64,000 bases of DNA from Telopea speciosissima (GCF_018873765.1 NC_057920.1:48286828-48350827), one strand, 5' to 3'. Counted from the first letter of the stretch, positions 1-11,587 are shown. Notes: a model not told the origin generated them from the sequence alone. Program-made: numbers and translations.

Positions 1-383
1 CAAGCTCCTCAGAGTACTCCAATGGAGATCAAACTCAATAATATTTAATTCTGCTTTCTTCCTTATTACAATAGGTCTTATTATAAGATTTCCTCAACCC
101 AATCTCAATCCCCAAGCCTAACGATTGAGATTTACTAAACTAGGAACATTCCCTTTTTTTTTTGCTAAAGATCAGCAAAGTGTGTATTAAAATATAGGAA
201 TAATTACAAGATCAGAAGTCCCCAAAAGGGAAAATCCATAGAAAAACCAAAACAAATCCTCTTTGGTAGGTAACCGTAGAGGAGCAAAAGAGATTAGAGC
301 TATTACTCTAGAACCCCACCTTCGGCATGGCCATCAACAAGATTCTAGAGAAATAGACTAATCCAAACATGAATAGATAGAAA

Positions 384-833
384 TCAGCCCTGAGCAAAGC
401 GAAACCGAATTCTTTCTTGCAGGTCCCATTCAATCTCATAATGGACGAAAGTTGGAGAATCTACCCAACAATGAGACACCTGAATTGTTGCAATCCTTTT
501 AGCCAATAGATCTGCCACTATATTTGCCTCTCTATAGCTATGGGTTATTTTCCATGTTATAGCTTGAAGATAATTCACCACATCAAACCATTTTTGCTTA
601 AACTCCCATGGGATCTTGCCATTCTTTATTAATGTAATCACCACTTCAGCATCTCCCTCAACCCAAAGAAGGTTGATATTTTTATTCCTAGCCATTTGGA
701 CTCCAAAGAAAAAAGCTGAGAACTCAGCGAAGAAATTTATCGAAATCCCCAAATATATAGGGAAACTGCCTGTTGGAATGCCCTGAGAATTCCGAAAAAT
801 ACCTGCAACACTTGAATGACCTAGATTTCCCAT
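384..833 (-). pseudogene. LINE RNase H-like domain (RVT_3 type) fragment
   Basis: Open frame of 149 codons resembling the RNase H-like domain at the C terminus of plant LINE polyproteins. Visible family features are a GIFRN-like first strand, the segment FAEFSAFFFGVQMA, where LINE RNase H proteins have an E-rich A(E)xxAL helix, a WVEGDA segment, and the HSYREANIVADLLAK block near the end. The usual DGxxxxNPG start lies upstream and is not open in this frame. In a working LINE this domain degrades the RNA strand of the cDNA hybrid. Here it is a dead fragment of the 139-1795 insertion. Confidence 0.8.
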
Positions 834-1041
834 AGAACATCCATCTATGTTGAGTTTACTCCATCCAATATCTGGCTTCCTCCATATTATTTCAATAATA
901 CGGTGGGACTTAGACTTCTAGAAGGTGGCATCGATCTATCGAGCAATTACCAAGTCTTGAAAGGATCGGATTTTGCAATGCATGAAGGTTGAAGCATCCT
1001 TGAAGTCCAATTTAATGAAGCGCATAACAGTGCTAGAAGGG

Positions 1042-1776
1042 TTACCTTGCCTTCAAAACGTCACTTATTCCGCTCCTGCCATATGTGATAAGCCACCAAA
1101 ATGAACCAGCCTGCCATACACTTGAAAGAGAAATAGCATTTGATTTTTCTTTCCACCAGACTAATAAATCCATAATCGAAGATTTATTCGGCCACACCAT
1201 CTGGAACAAGGAAAGGAAGCCCCACCATACCTTCAAAGAGAATGAGCACTCAAGAAAAATATGACGTTGATTTTCAATAGCGTGCAGACATAAACAACAA
1301 CGAGAAACTGTCGGAACAGCTCTTTGAGAAATCATCTCGTCAGTTGGCAATTTACCATGCATCAAACGCCAACCAAATAAAGATTGTCGTGGCTGTAAAA
1401 ATTTTGCCCAAACCATGGAGTCCCATGAAATTTTGTTAGCCGCTGATCTAATGCCTTCCCAAGCTGACTTCACTATGAAATTTCCCATTTTGGATAGTGT
1501 CCAGACCCTCATATCATCCACACTTATCGATGGAAGTTTGATATTTGATGCGTCTGTAAAAATCTTTTGCAAGAAGAGAGAAGAAACTGTAGGAAAAAGC
1601 CATTGAGATTGCACAATAAATCTTGCAAGGCAGGTGTCGAATGATTTAAAGACTGAAGTAGGGAGACCTAAATGGACTGCAATAGATCCTTCGCATAACC
1701 AGTTATCATGCCAAAATTCAATCTTGGAACCATCGCCTATGATCCAAGATTCATGCGCAGAAGCGAAAGCCCACAT
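1042..1776 (-). pseudogene. LINE reverse-transcriptase zinc-binding domain (zf-RVT) fragment
   Basis: Open frame of 244 codons. It contains the zf-RVT signature of plant LINEs: a W..LW.K.LQPR-type lead-in, GWRLMHGKLPTDE, then the metal-binding-like CCLCLHAIENQRHIFLECSFS block, followed by a degenerate tail. The upstream part (WIIGDGSKIEFWHDNWL) matches the region joining RT and zf-RVT in the family. No reverse transcriptase precedes it, because the 5' end of the insertion is reached at 1784. Confidence 0.8.
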
Positions 1777-2029
1777 TTTCTTGCACTAGGAACATACCCA
1801 TACCATACTAAATAGAATAAAATCATACTATATTAAATAGGATTCTAAGAAAATATAGAAAGATAACTAGGGAAGAATCGTTATTGCAACAGCTAGGCAC
1901 TCAACCCAATTAGCCAGGTTGAACTTGAGCCCTTATCCTCTCAGACCATAGGGTTTTTGGGTGATTGAGCATGGCTTCCACGTCTTCTACTACTGATTGT
2001 ATGCCTGCATCAATTTTGAGGCAAGGTAA

Positions 2030-2580
2030 ATACCTTTTGATTTGATTTGGTCGTCAGTGGGAAGTTTCCCATTCAACAAATGTCACCCAAAAGTGGCATG
2101 ACATAGCTGAAGATTTTTGCTCCAGATTAGGGTGTACCAAGGGACCTTAGGGTGTTTCAACCGGATGTCCTCCCAAGTAGATCTCACACTGAATAGGACC
2201 TTGCCTTTCCAACCGGAGAGTCTACTTTTTTACGTTGTCCATGACTGGCAGCAGCATATCTTTCTTAATTCCACCCCAAGATATCTGGTGGGAAGGGAAC
2301 ATAAAGGAATACCAAGCTCTTCTGAAATTATGTTCTTTCTATATGGTACTCAAGATAATTGCAGTTAAAATATCAAGAGGAAAAATCCTATGGAAGGACA
2401 TAAGATTAAAGAGTCCCTCCAAATTTAACTTGTTGTCCATTCTAGGAATTCCAAACAAATAATGTTGAGATGTACTATATTTTAGAACACTAGGTAATAT
2501 GATAACTATATTCATTTCTAGGTAAAATAGTAGCACATCGGCTACCTTGCTAGACTTGGAAAAATGGCACACTTCAATTC
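2030..2580 (-). pseudogene. Degenerate LINE fragment with internal deletion
   Basis: On the minus strand, short stretches in several frames match the LINE copies at 1042-1776 and 10810-12206. Near 2050-2130 there is a GKLPTDD-type zf-RVT stretch. Near 2190-2330 there is an RT thumb stretch with RLSGWKGK. The two stretches join directly near 2205, although several hundred bases separate them in the fuller copy at 10-13 kb. No long frame survives. Evidence is by eye from similarity to the other copies, and the limits are approximate. Confidence 0.6.
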
Positions 2581-4137
2581 ATTTGTAACACATGGCACAT
2601 GATTTATAAAGTTCTCGGACGGTATGAATAGGTGGGGGTTCACTTTCGATTGACATGTTTCAAATTTGGGGGTCTAAATCGATAATATTTTGGTAATATC
2701 TTTGCTTTCTAGTTCAACTTTTACATTCTTCTTTTTTTTTTTCAATGTGTTAAATTTGGATTGGGGTGAAATTTTATAAGTAAACGGGGAATAATGGTAT
2801 CTACTTGTGTACCAAATTTGAGCTTCAGATGAACTTCCAAGTGGTTAAGAGGGCCATGTACTTGGCTTGGGAAAATGGTCATTCTGTTATCCCTCACTCT
2901 TAGGCTGTGTTTGGTATGCATTGTGGGTCAATTTCGCATTCTCAGACCATAAAAACAACTATTTTTATGATCCAAGAATGTGAAATTGACCTAGAATGTA
3001 TTCCAAGAATGCATACCAAACACAGCCTTAATTTTTAACGACACAATTTGGATCGAGTTTTCCTTAAGCCACGGTGAATGGGGAATTCATTCACTGCAGG
3101 ACTTCAGATGCGGATGGATGGGTATCAGGAGGGTATTTTTGAAAACATAATAGAGATGAATAGCCAAACCAAACCAGCTGGTCAATCTATGAGATCTGAT
3201 CAATGGCCGGACTACCTATATTGACTGATGAACAGGATCCGTCAACGAACAATACGTGTGAATGAAAATTTGTAAACCCTAGGATGGTGTGGTGAACCTT
3301 CACCACATGACGAAGGAAAACTTTCTCCTTATTTATTTATCTTAAAACACACATCAATATTGAGGGTCTTTTTTGAAAAATTTTGTGAGTCAATGATGCT
3401 CCAGTGATCAAATAGTGTAAACCTTTTGGTCCATCTTGTTGCAAAATCATTCTATCATCGATATAATCATGACGAGGCTATTTTGGTCATTTAAGCACAT
3501 AAATCTGGGTTGTATCTATTGAGAAGACAAGGTCAAACTTGTAAATCCAAAGCCACCTTAGTTTTATAAATTTCGAGACATAGATAGAACCTTGTCAATG
3601 AAGACCCTTGGCCGGTAAAGGCTTCATATACAAACTCTTACACATCAAAAAAAGCTTAAATTTCAAACTTCAACGCTATAGTATATAGGAGTGAATCTTC
3701 ATAATCCTCTCTTCTTCTATCTCATTCCAATAACTCCAATTGTTGGACAGCACTCCACCAGGGAACGCATCTGATATTGGATCCTGATGCAATTACTTAA
3801 TTGAAGTTCTAGAATTCAAGGATTTCCACTTGCTTCTTATCTAGATTTAACTTTAGTGATCTTTATAACTCTATGTTAGGCGATTGTTTGAGCAATCCAA
3901 GGACTTTTTAAGGTTGATTTTCATCTTGGTTTCCATCCATATGCTGATAAATTCTTATTGCATCTTTTAGCTTATGAGGTTAATTTATTCAAAGTGATTA
4001 ATGGGTTTTTGTTAGAAGTTAATGATCTTATTGCTACTTGTGTGAATTATTGGAACTAATATATGATAATCTCTATCTCTTTGTAGTTTAGAAGCTTAGG
4101 CACTTAACAGTAAGCTTGAGATAGAGAAGCTCCCTTC
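2581..4137. other. Non-coding stretch upstream of the NAC gene
   Basis: No gene is recognisable here. The stretch holds the MITE at 2903-3027 and otherwise AT-rich intergenic sequence that must include the promoter and 5' UTR of the NAC gene starting at 4138. A TATA-like stretch (tatagtatatagg) lies near 3679-3691, but I cannot assign a transcription start. Confidence 0.5.
2900..3030. mobile_element. Tourist-like (PIF/Harbinger) MITE with TTA target duplication
   Basis: A 125-bp element (2903-3027) flanked by TTA on both sides (2900-2902, 3028-3030). Its ends are inverted repeats starting GGCTGTGTTTGGTATGCATT, and the inverted similarity continues with a few mismatches through most of the element, so it could fold into one long hairpin. 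A TTA/TAA duplication with GGCTGTGTTTGG-like ends is typical of Tourist MITEs mobilised by PIF/Harbinger transposases. It has no coding capacity. Confidence 0.85.
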
Positions 4138-5468
4138 ATGGTCACAGACACAGGCAAGAGTAGAGAAATGGGAGAGGTTAATAAGGAGGAGAAATTGCCA
4201 CCAGGATTTCGATTTCATCCAACGGATGAAGAACTCATTACATATTATCTTATCAACAAGATCTCTGATGCAAATTTCACTGGAAAAGCAATAGCTGATG
4301 CTGATCTTAACAAATGCGAACCGTGGGATCTTCCAGGTATTAGTAGTCTTAGTCTCAATCTTCATTTCATAGCTTCTTCAGTTTGAGTGTTTTAAGTACT
4401 CAAATCTCTTGGGTTTAACACAGTGATTTCAAAAAATCCTTGTGCTAGGGTTTCATAATATCTTCCAAGGTTGGATACAAGAAGAAAGGAAAACATGTTC
4501 CATCTTCTAAGGCATTCCATTCACTTTATCCAACTTTACTTTTGTTCAAAAAAAAAAAAAACCCTAAAGCTATGAGATTTTGATCTTTCTTGCACTATAC
4601 TTTAAATGAATTGAAAACCATACGCCTAGTTTTTGGTTAAAATTCTAATTAACCAACCAATTTCATATTACTTATTTTCTCAACAACCTTATCTCTAAAT
4701 GCATAGTTTCGTGCTCTTAATTTATACACATAAAATTTTTCCTATCTATGTTGATTATTCATTATCTTGCCTTTTGGTGCAGGGAAGGCAAAAATGGGAG
4801 AGAAAGAGTGGTATTTTTTCAGCCTTCGAGATCGAAAATACCCAACTGGAGTACGAACAAACCGTGCCACAAATTCTGGTTACTGGAAGACAACAGGGAA
4901 GGACAAGGAGATTTTCAATAGTGTTACCTCAGAGTTGGTTGGGATGAAGAAAACATTGGTTTTCTATAGAGGGAGAGCTCCTAGAGGAGAGAAAACCAAC
5001 TGGGTCATGCATGAATACCGGCTCCACTCCAAGACAACCTTCAGAAGTTCAAAGGTATATATAGCCTTAACGTACATGTCCACTCACCATAGTTTCAGAG
5101 ATTTCACCATTAACCATAATTTCCAATATCTGAGTTTTATTTTTAGATACTACAACATCATCTCTAAGCTTGAACCATTAAAGGAAAGGGGAAAAAAAAA
5201 AAAAAGAAAAATTCGTGTGTAGGAAAAGTAACCTTGCAAGTTATGTAACCCAGATTTATAAAGGTCTCAAAGTTAGGTTTGCTTAGCAGATCTTCTAAGC
5301 TACTTTAAACCATGTAACCGGTTTGTAGAATTCTCTCAGACCAGTGATTCCTGTACCCAGTTATTAGAAGTGCAAGGAGCGAGGAGGTGGATCTGAAAAC
5401 CTAAAGCCACTGATCCATGGAGTGCAGGTGCACCACCATGCCCTTCTATCATCCATAAATGAAGAAGG

Positions 5469-5512
<44 letters not shown>

Positions 5513-7577
5513 CACACACACTATTGACAGGCAAAGAATTGCTGGAAATCTTGCTTGCCTCTACCATGTAGAGGACTTCTGTATAGATAGATTTATGGTG
5601 AGATACATGGAATCCTTCTAGGATGAAAATCCTAGAGGTTATACAAATTACTTAATGTTTCATCAACTATGGTGCCCCTGCCCCCCTCTATGCAGGATGA
5701 ATTGTTGATGGATGCTTAGTGTCGTCCCAGATATCGTATGTTATGATGGGATTTCTGTTTACTCTCCCTTAATTTTGCAAGCTTTCCCTTCTCACTGATG
5801 GCTTTGCCGTAAGTGGTAGAGGGCTGTCTTATTTTTTGTTGATGTATAGGTTTAATCCAGCATGTATTTTTTCATTCTTTTTCCTTTAATATAAATGATC
5901 TTTTACCAAAAAAAAAAATTATACAAAGAATTACAACAAGTGACACTAGCATGCAATATTCCCATGGTTAAGATAGGAAGGTGAGATTGCATGCTTGTTG
6001 GGTGCAAAGATATTCTGTTGATATGCACGCACACAAATTATATTTCTTATCTATGCTGACTATCAATTATCATAGATACAAGCTCATCCGTTGAACGGTG
6101 TGGACCCCACCCATGCAAAGTGTTTGGGTAGAGATGGGATGGTCATTGTGCCCCCTGATTAGAGACACTAGGGAACTGGGCCGGACAGAGAACTGAAGGG
6201 GATAAAGATAACATGTTATGAGAACTCTCAGAGGGGATAGAGATTGGATTCTCAGAACCAGTGAAGAGTATCTGATAAGTCAACCTTTACGTGTTGTGTG
6301 TGTGTGTGTGTGTTGAGTGTATTGCCACTTCTCAGGTGTAAAAGCAGCAACAGCTCGCCCATATATATGGATCACTGCATGTTACCACATAAAGTGGCAT
6401 GCAGCCCTAGTGACGAATTGAGTCAATTCCATGGTGAGGCAGCGCTAATGCAAAATCACCTAATTAATTAAGAGGTGATTGGTAGAACCAACCAGTATAG
6501 TCTCTTGGTGGCTGGAACGAAGACCATTGGACCCTATGTTCACCTTATGAAACCATGCATGCTCCATGTTATATAATATATTGCTATTTGGTGAAGCCTG
6601 ATCTCAGTTCTAATTCAGAAAGTACTGTGGTGTTTCTTCGGCGGGTCGTTTCGCCTTTAAAATCCTGTAGAGTTCGTCGAGATCTTCGATTTGATATGTA
6701 TTTCGTCCTATGTTGATTCGTATCGCAAACTAGACCGGATGGATTTCTAGGGCAGTTTTGTACTTTCGTGGGTTAAGCCGGGTTTTCCTCTATATTGTAG
6801 TTATCTCTCTGAGAAATGTGCAAGAGGGTTTGTATTTTCTTCACAGAAATAGTATATTTTGGACCATCAGTCGACCCTTGATGTAGCCTTCCTTGTTGGG
6901 GGTAAATCACGTGAAATCATTGTCTTGTGAGCTTGATTTCTCTCTCTTTGTTTTCTTTTGCAAAATCGTCATTCTACTACGTTGTTTTTCTAACATGTGT
7001 CATTTGAATTGTGTAGAAATGTTAAACCCATCACTTCTTTATTTTATTTTATTTTTTTGTTTTGCAGGATGAATGGGTTGTTTGCCGAGTCTTTCAGAAG
7101 AGTGCTGGAGTGAAGAAGTACCCTTCCAACCCAACAAGAAATAATCCATACAACCTTGAAATGGGTCCAAGTGTCATGCCACAATTCATGCCAACTGACA
7201 CGTATCACTTCCCTATTGGAAGAAACTACGTAGGCAACCCTGACCTCGCAGAGCTTGCAAGGGTCTTAAGGGTCTCAAATAGTGGAACCATTCCAGTTCA
7301 ATCTCACTTGAACTACCCAGGGTGTTTTACAATATCTGGTTTAAATTTGAACCTTGGAGGGTCAACACAGCCAGTGTACAGGCCAATGCCACCACCACCA
7401 CCAACGATGAACCAACAACCTCTGGCCACCGAAGCATCTTCATCCATGTTGGCCAATGGCATGCTTACAACTGATCACACTGGCTTCGGTCAAGAAATTC
7501 CAGCTTCTGGCCATGGTAGGTTCCAAAACATAGACCAGGTTGCTGTGGATCTTGAGAACTACTGGCCTTCATACTAA
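4138..7577 (+). CDS. NAC domain transcription factor (NAM/CUC/NAC100-like), three exons
   Basis: DNA-binding transcription factor of the plant NAC family, expected in the nucleus. Exons are 4138-4336, 4783-5054 and 7068-7577, joined by GT-AG introns placed as usual for NAC genes, giving 326 residues. Residues 20-170 form the NAC domain: subdomain A ([19 protein letters not shown]), B and C ([11 protein letters not shown], then [10 protein letters not shown] and RDRKYPTG), D ([36 protein letters not shown]) and E ([12 protein letters not shown]). The 157-residue C-terminal region is the divergent activation region. It is rich in Pro, Asn and Ser, has a run of seven prolines, and ends in WPSY, a W-containing tip reminiscent of NAM/CUC proteins. 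A second in-frame Met at 4168 is an alternative start. I see no clear miR164-type target site in exon 3. The gene looks intact, and the subgroup assignment is tentative. Confidence 0.93.
5471..5508. repeat. (CT)19 microsatellite
   Basis: Perfect CT dinucleotide run followed by a short CA run, in NAC intron 2. Likely polymorphic in length. Confidence 0.97.
5639..5934 (+). mobile_element. LINE 3'-end fragment with TSD in NAC intron 2
   Basis: Non-coding 3' tail of a LINE in sense with the NAC gene. It ends GATCTTTTACC followed by an A run at 5908-5918, nearly the same as the tails of the other LINE copies here (GATCTTTTAGC plus A run when read on their own strand). The flanks are TTATACAAATTAC at 5639-5651 and TTATACAAAGAATTAC at 5919-5934, an imperfect target duplication. 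Only about 270 bp of element is present, an extreme 5' truncation. Confidence 0.75.
6295..6313. repeat. (GT)n microsatellite
   Basis: Short GT dinucleotide run within NAC intron 2. Confidence 0.85.
6600..6960. mobile_element. Possible relic of a Ty1/copia LTR
   Basis: The stretch has the flavour of the R/U5 part of plant copia LTRs: a long transcript-leader-like run ending near a GATGTAGCC...TTGTTGGGGGTAAATCACGTG segment at 6878-6914. I find no clean TG...CA ends or target duplication, so this rests on resemblance only. Confidence 0.3.
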
Positions 7578-7975
7578 GGAAGGCAGTCTTGATAGAGAAC
7601 AAAGGAACTCTGTCAAAGTAGTATAGTTTTGAGTAATCATAGGTTCTCTTTCTTTCTTTCTTTCTTTTTTCTTTTTTTGGGTTTTTGTTGTTAAGAGGGT
7701 ATGAAATACCTCTTTTAAGGATATTCTGGTAGAAAATCTAGAGAGGGATAGGAACGAAGGGAGAAATGGTTGGATCCTTAACTCTCGAAAATTCACGTAG
7801 CATAAAAATTATTGTATCCTCCTTATATTTACTTCACCTTTTAAATTTTTTTTTCTTGAGCAGGATTGGAACTAGCCCTGATTTAGAACTCATTGAATCC
7901 CTTCAGGGATTCTATTCGATAGTAGTCAGATTTCTATTTGCACTGACGCTTTGATTCGGTTCTTTATAAGTTGCA
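7578..7975 (+). other. NAC 3' flank with TTTC repeat
   Basis: Immediately follows the NAC stop codon and should contain its 3' UTR. It includes a TTTC tetranucleotide run near 7647-7672. No ORF of interest and no clear polyadenylation signal can be assigned. Confidence 0.5.
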
Positions 7976-9545
7976 ATTAAGAAGAAAAGAACTATACAAA
8001 AACACCCCTTTAAGGGAACCCCGGGGGGGGAGGGGAGTACCTCCCTAAAACAAGAACAAAAAAGCTAATCAAAGGAGCTGAATTTGAAGGCCCTAAGCAT
8101 AAACAATATGCCGATTCCTAATATAATCAAAATCCGCATCCTGAATGTGTTTGATTCTGGTTTTAACCTCAAAGTTAATAGATCTCCAAATTTGAGGGAA
8201 GGTACGAGAGGAAGTGGTCCATCTGCCCGCATTTCTTTCCCACCAAATGTGATACACCGAAGCACAAAAAGTCAGCTTGACAACCCTCACACAGATTGAA
8301 TTGCCCCTGCAGTCCTTTTAATTTCATTTCTATTCACCTTCGAAAGAAGGCATGGGAGAATGATCAGGGCAGCACTTTAGGACCACCACACTCCAGATAC
8401 TCAAGGAGAAAGGACATTCGAAAAATAAATTGTCAACATTTTCAGTTGCATTCCAACAAAGGCAGCAGTTTGGAATGCAGATATTTTTATAGGAAAAAAA
8501 CTCCTAAGTGGGAAGAGAAGAAGTCAAAGCACACCAAGTGATGAAGTTGTGCCTTGGGTTATGATGCTTAAACCAAACTACCTTCCACCACGAGACCAAA
8601 CTACCTTTGGGCCGGTCCAGATTCCAAACTGAGGCTGCAATGAACTGCTTTGAAGAAGAATGGGTCAACATGATTGCATCCCTACTACAAGGAAGTCTTC
8701 TAGTAGTAGCATGCAGCTGATCCCAAAACCAATCTATCAGATCCCACATCATATCTAATCCTTTGATCAAAAGTAGAAAGAAGAACTCCACATGGTGCCA
8801 ATTGTAAAGCCATACCCGGGTAGAAGACCCATCATCGATCTAAGATTTAATGATATCCACCGTGATAAGGGTAAGCTTGAGAAGCTTTTTCCAAATCCAA
8901 GAAGCATCTATAGCACATTCTACTGTTCATATAGAGTCGGTTTTTAGATATTTAGAGTGAATCTAATCTACCCACAAACCATCTTTCTTTGAAGCTATCT
9001 TCTATAAAAGCTTCAAAAGACCAGCTTTGTTCACTTCTTCCTCTCATCTCAACCCCAAACCCCCTTCTTTCTTTAGGAGACAGACCTTAGCCCAACTAAT
9101 AGAGTGTAAGAACTTATTATTATCACTACCTTTCTAGAGAAAATTATGCACTCATAAGCCCCTCAAACATTGAGCGTAGCTAGGGATTCCAAACACACCA
9201 ATCCAATAAAGGTAAGATGGCTACATAATTGATCTGATCAGTTCAAGCCTGCCTACGTAGGAAATGATCTTACTCTTCCATAATTGAAGCCTTTTCAAAC
9301 GATCCAAAATGAGGGAGCATTAATGAACCCCAAGTCTAGAAGAGATTAAAGGAAGGCCTAGATAAGTAATGGGCAGCTTGCCAATCTCACACCCGATGAT
9401 GCCCTTGACAACTCTTCCACATGGACAAGAACCCTAGAAATAAAAATCTAGGACTTGAGAGGGTTAATAGCTAAGCCATATTTGTCTGCAAGTAACTTCA
9501 AAGCATCCTGTTTAACCTGGAAATTGGCAAACACCAAAAATGTGA
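7976..9545 (-). pseudogene. Degenerate LINE (L1-type) ending after zf-RVT, without RNase H
   Basis: Read on the minus strand from about 9545 down, fragments in several frames follow plant LINE order. There is an RT palm-to-thumb stretch (an INPLKS block near 9440, a LPITYLG-like block near 9370), then zf-RVT (SLVSWWKVVWFKHHNPRHNFITWCALTSSLPT at 8504-8600), a CxC-type block near 8470, and the VYHIWWERNA tail at 8093-8290. Coding similarity stops there and a short 3' tail follows, so unlike the copies at 139-1795, 10-13 kb and 54-55 kb this family has no RNase H. Many stops and frameshifts. The boundaries are approximate and no TSD was found. Confidence 0.7.
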
Positions 9546-10055
9546 GGCGTACCAGAACTTTTGAAGCCCAAATGAATTTAATCTGACTTCTCTCAAACGA
9601 TCACAGATTCTTCACTTTGCCTTGATTGCTCCAAGGACTTTTGTAGAAAATAGAGAAAGATCAAAATGAAAAGACTGAACACAGACTAGATTGTCTGAGT
9701 TCAAAGATTACCTTTATTGCACTAATTGGAAGGAAAGTACAAACAATGAAAGCTAATATCAACTGATCAACTCGTTCATTGAGATCAAGAGGAAACATTA
9801 AAGAAGAAAACGAAAGGAAATAACATTTGGAAAGTTAAAAAGAAAAGAAACACATCGTGTGTATTTGAGTTGTCATAATTGTTGATGATGCCATTTCTTC
9901 CTTAAATCGTCCTTTAATACTCCTTAAATTTATCTTCAGCAGCAATTTCTTAACCGACATCTCAACCCTAAGGCAGTTATAACCGCCTAAAGGCACTTAT
10001 TCTTTTTCTGACACCTGTAAATTGATCGATCTTTAGTTTCTCGATCAGAAAAGTA
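9546..10055. other. Unassigned stretch between two LINE copies
   Basis: AT-rich sequence with no recognisable gene, repeat end or RNA. It may be 3'-flanking or untranslated sequence of either LINE, or older intergenic DNA. Confidence 0.5.
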
Positions 10056-10371
10056 CTTTTTATTTTTGCTAAAAGATCATATATTAAACTCCAAGAAACA
10101 GAAAAATACAAAGGAACTGGAAGGAAGACATCCTCAAAAAATGCCCTAAATTTCCCACATCTTTGGCATTGCCATCAGCAGGAAGAAACAAAGGGCCCAC
10201 AGGCAAAAAAAATACAAGGCAAATTAGGAGTAAACAAGCCTGAATTTTGGTCTACCCTGAGCGTCCAAAATCAACTCATCCTGAATCAGAGCCGGAAGAG
10301 ACACCATCACTGAAGAAACTTGAAAAGTAGCCACCAATTTAGCCAAAAAATTAAACTATAGGATTAGCTTC

Positions 10372-10776
10372 TCAGAAACAGTGAGAGATCTTCCAAACAA
10401 TCGAATCCAAATATGAACACAGACCAACCCAACGTTGCCAAAGAAACCAAGGAACACCATCCTTCGACGCCAGCATAAAAGCAACCATCGAATCACATTC
10501 AATCCAAAGATTTGAAATGCCATGTGATTTAGCAAATTCCAAACCCAGGATTAAAGCATGGAACTCAGCCTCAAAATTAGTCGCCACTCCCAGAAATTCC
10601 CTGAAAGAAAAAGTAACCTGAGCATCAGCATTCCGGAAAACACCTCCAGCCCCTGATCTACCTGGATTACCCAGCGAACAACCATCAATATTTAATTTAG
10701 TACAGCCTGGAACAGGTCGAGCCCAAAAAACCTCCAAAAACTGAACAAGGCTACAATGTCTCAGAGGAATATTCAA
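10372..10776 (-). pseudogene. LINE RNase H domain
   Basis: Open frame of 134 codons. It contains the RNase H core KLNIDGCSLGNPGRSGAGGVFRN (first catalytic Asp in the IDG segment), the NFEAEFHALILGLEFA helix with the second acidic residue, and LWIECDSMVAF with the third. It ends near the conserved KISHCF block, where the HxxREAN-type tail is cut short by a stop. Part of the 10056-12966 LINE and downstream of its zf-RVT. Confidence 0.85.
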
Positions 10777-10809
10777 ACTCCTTCCCAGTAAAAGATCTTG
10801 AATCGAAAA

Positions 10810-11587
10810 CTACTGGGAGGAAGAGCTAGAAAAAATAACCATAATCTCCCTTCGAATTAAACCCCAAACCTGGGATTGGTTGGTACGCCGCCCGTCAAAT
10901 CTTCTGTTATTTCTTTCTAGGCAGATAAAATAAGAAATAATGATAAGGCCACAAACCCACACTTCTTTGAGAGAACTAAATTTCGCCTCACCCTTCCACC
11001 AAGAACTCAACTCCAGAAAAGAATTCTACTGCTGCCAACCGAACCCGAATAGACTTGAGAAAGAAGACCATAAGAACTGAGAGAAAGGGCACTCACTGAA
11101 CAACTGGTGGATAGATTCCTCCACCAGCAAGCAAAAGCCACATCTATAAGGAAGTGGAACGCCCATTTTCTTTACCAAGTCATCAGTGGGTAATTTACCA
11201 TGATGAATCCTCCAACCAAAAACCAAATGCCGAGGGAGAAGCCTTTTATTCCAAACCAATGAAAACCACGGCGGCTTTGGATTTTTCACCTGAATTTCTT
11301 CCCAAGCAGATTTCGTCGTGAACACCCCTAAAGGATTGAGAGTTCAAAAGTACTTGTCAGCCAACGTTGGGGGGGGGGGGAATACTAATTTGCAACACTG
11401 AATCAAAGGTAGCTTTCAAGAAATCTGACTCCACTTGAGGCAGGTTCCAATGAGCATCAAGAATAAAATCGGACACCTTGCTTGTGAAGCCCTTAATCAC
11501 TCTTGGATCTAAAGAGGACATCTCCACAATAGAAGCTGGACCCAACCATTTATCAAACCAGAACATTATATTGGACCCATTTCCCAC
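10810..11587 (-). pseudogene. LINE zf-RVT region in three broken frames
   Basis: Three successive minus-strand frames (11357-11587, 11026-11325, 10810-11010). They carry the GNGSNIMFWFDKW segment, then TTKSAWEEIQVKNPKPPW, GWRIHHGKLPTDD and the CGFCLLVEESIHQLFSECPFS zinc-binding block, and finally the ISYFICLERNNRRFDG tail. Breaks fall at a poly-G tract near 11370 and at a stop near 11020. This is the reverse-transcriptase-associated zinc-binding region of plant LINEs. Confidence 0.8.

Larger units (their letters stand above)
139..1795 (-). mobile_element. 5'-truncated LINE (L1-type with C-terminal RNase H), with TSD
   Basis: Non-LTR retrotransposon copy on the minus strand. The direct repeat ACTAGGAACAT flanks it at 139-149 and 1785-1795, and extends to 14 of 15 matches if the following bases are included. 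The poly(A) tail appears as a T run at 154-163. Inside, read on the minus strand, are a reverse-transcriptase zinc-binding region and an RNase H region, in different frames. The RT itself is absent, so the copy is truncated at its 5' end, as is usual for LINEs. The sequence just before the tail resembles the tails of the copies ending near 5918, 10063 and 54007, so all four probably belong to one family. Confidence 0.85.
5055..7067 (+). other. NAC intron 2 (2.0 kb) expanded by repeats
   Basis: GT-AG intron between the D and E subdomains. It carries a (CT)n microsatellite, a LINE 3' end, a (GT)n microsatellite and a possible Ty1/copia LTR relic. The first intron (4337-4782) is a more usual length. 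No other gene is seen in either intron. Confidence 0.8.

Noticed and set aside
7062..7577. miR164 target site sought in NAC exon 3
   Set aside because: No stretch close to the known miR164 target pattern was found by eye, so regulation by miR164 is not claimed.
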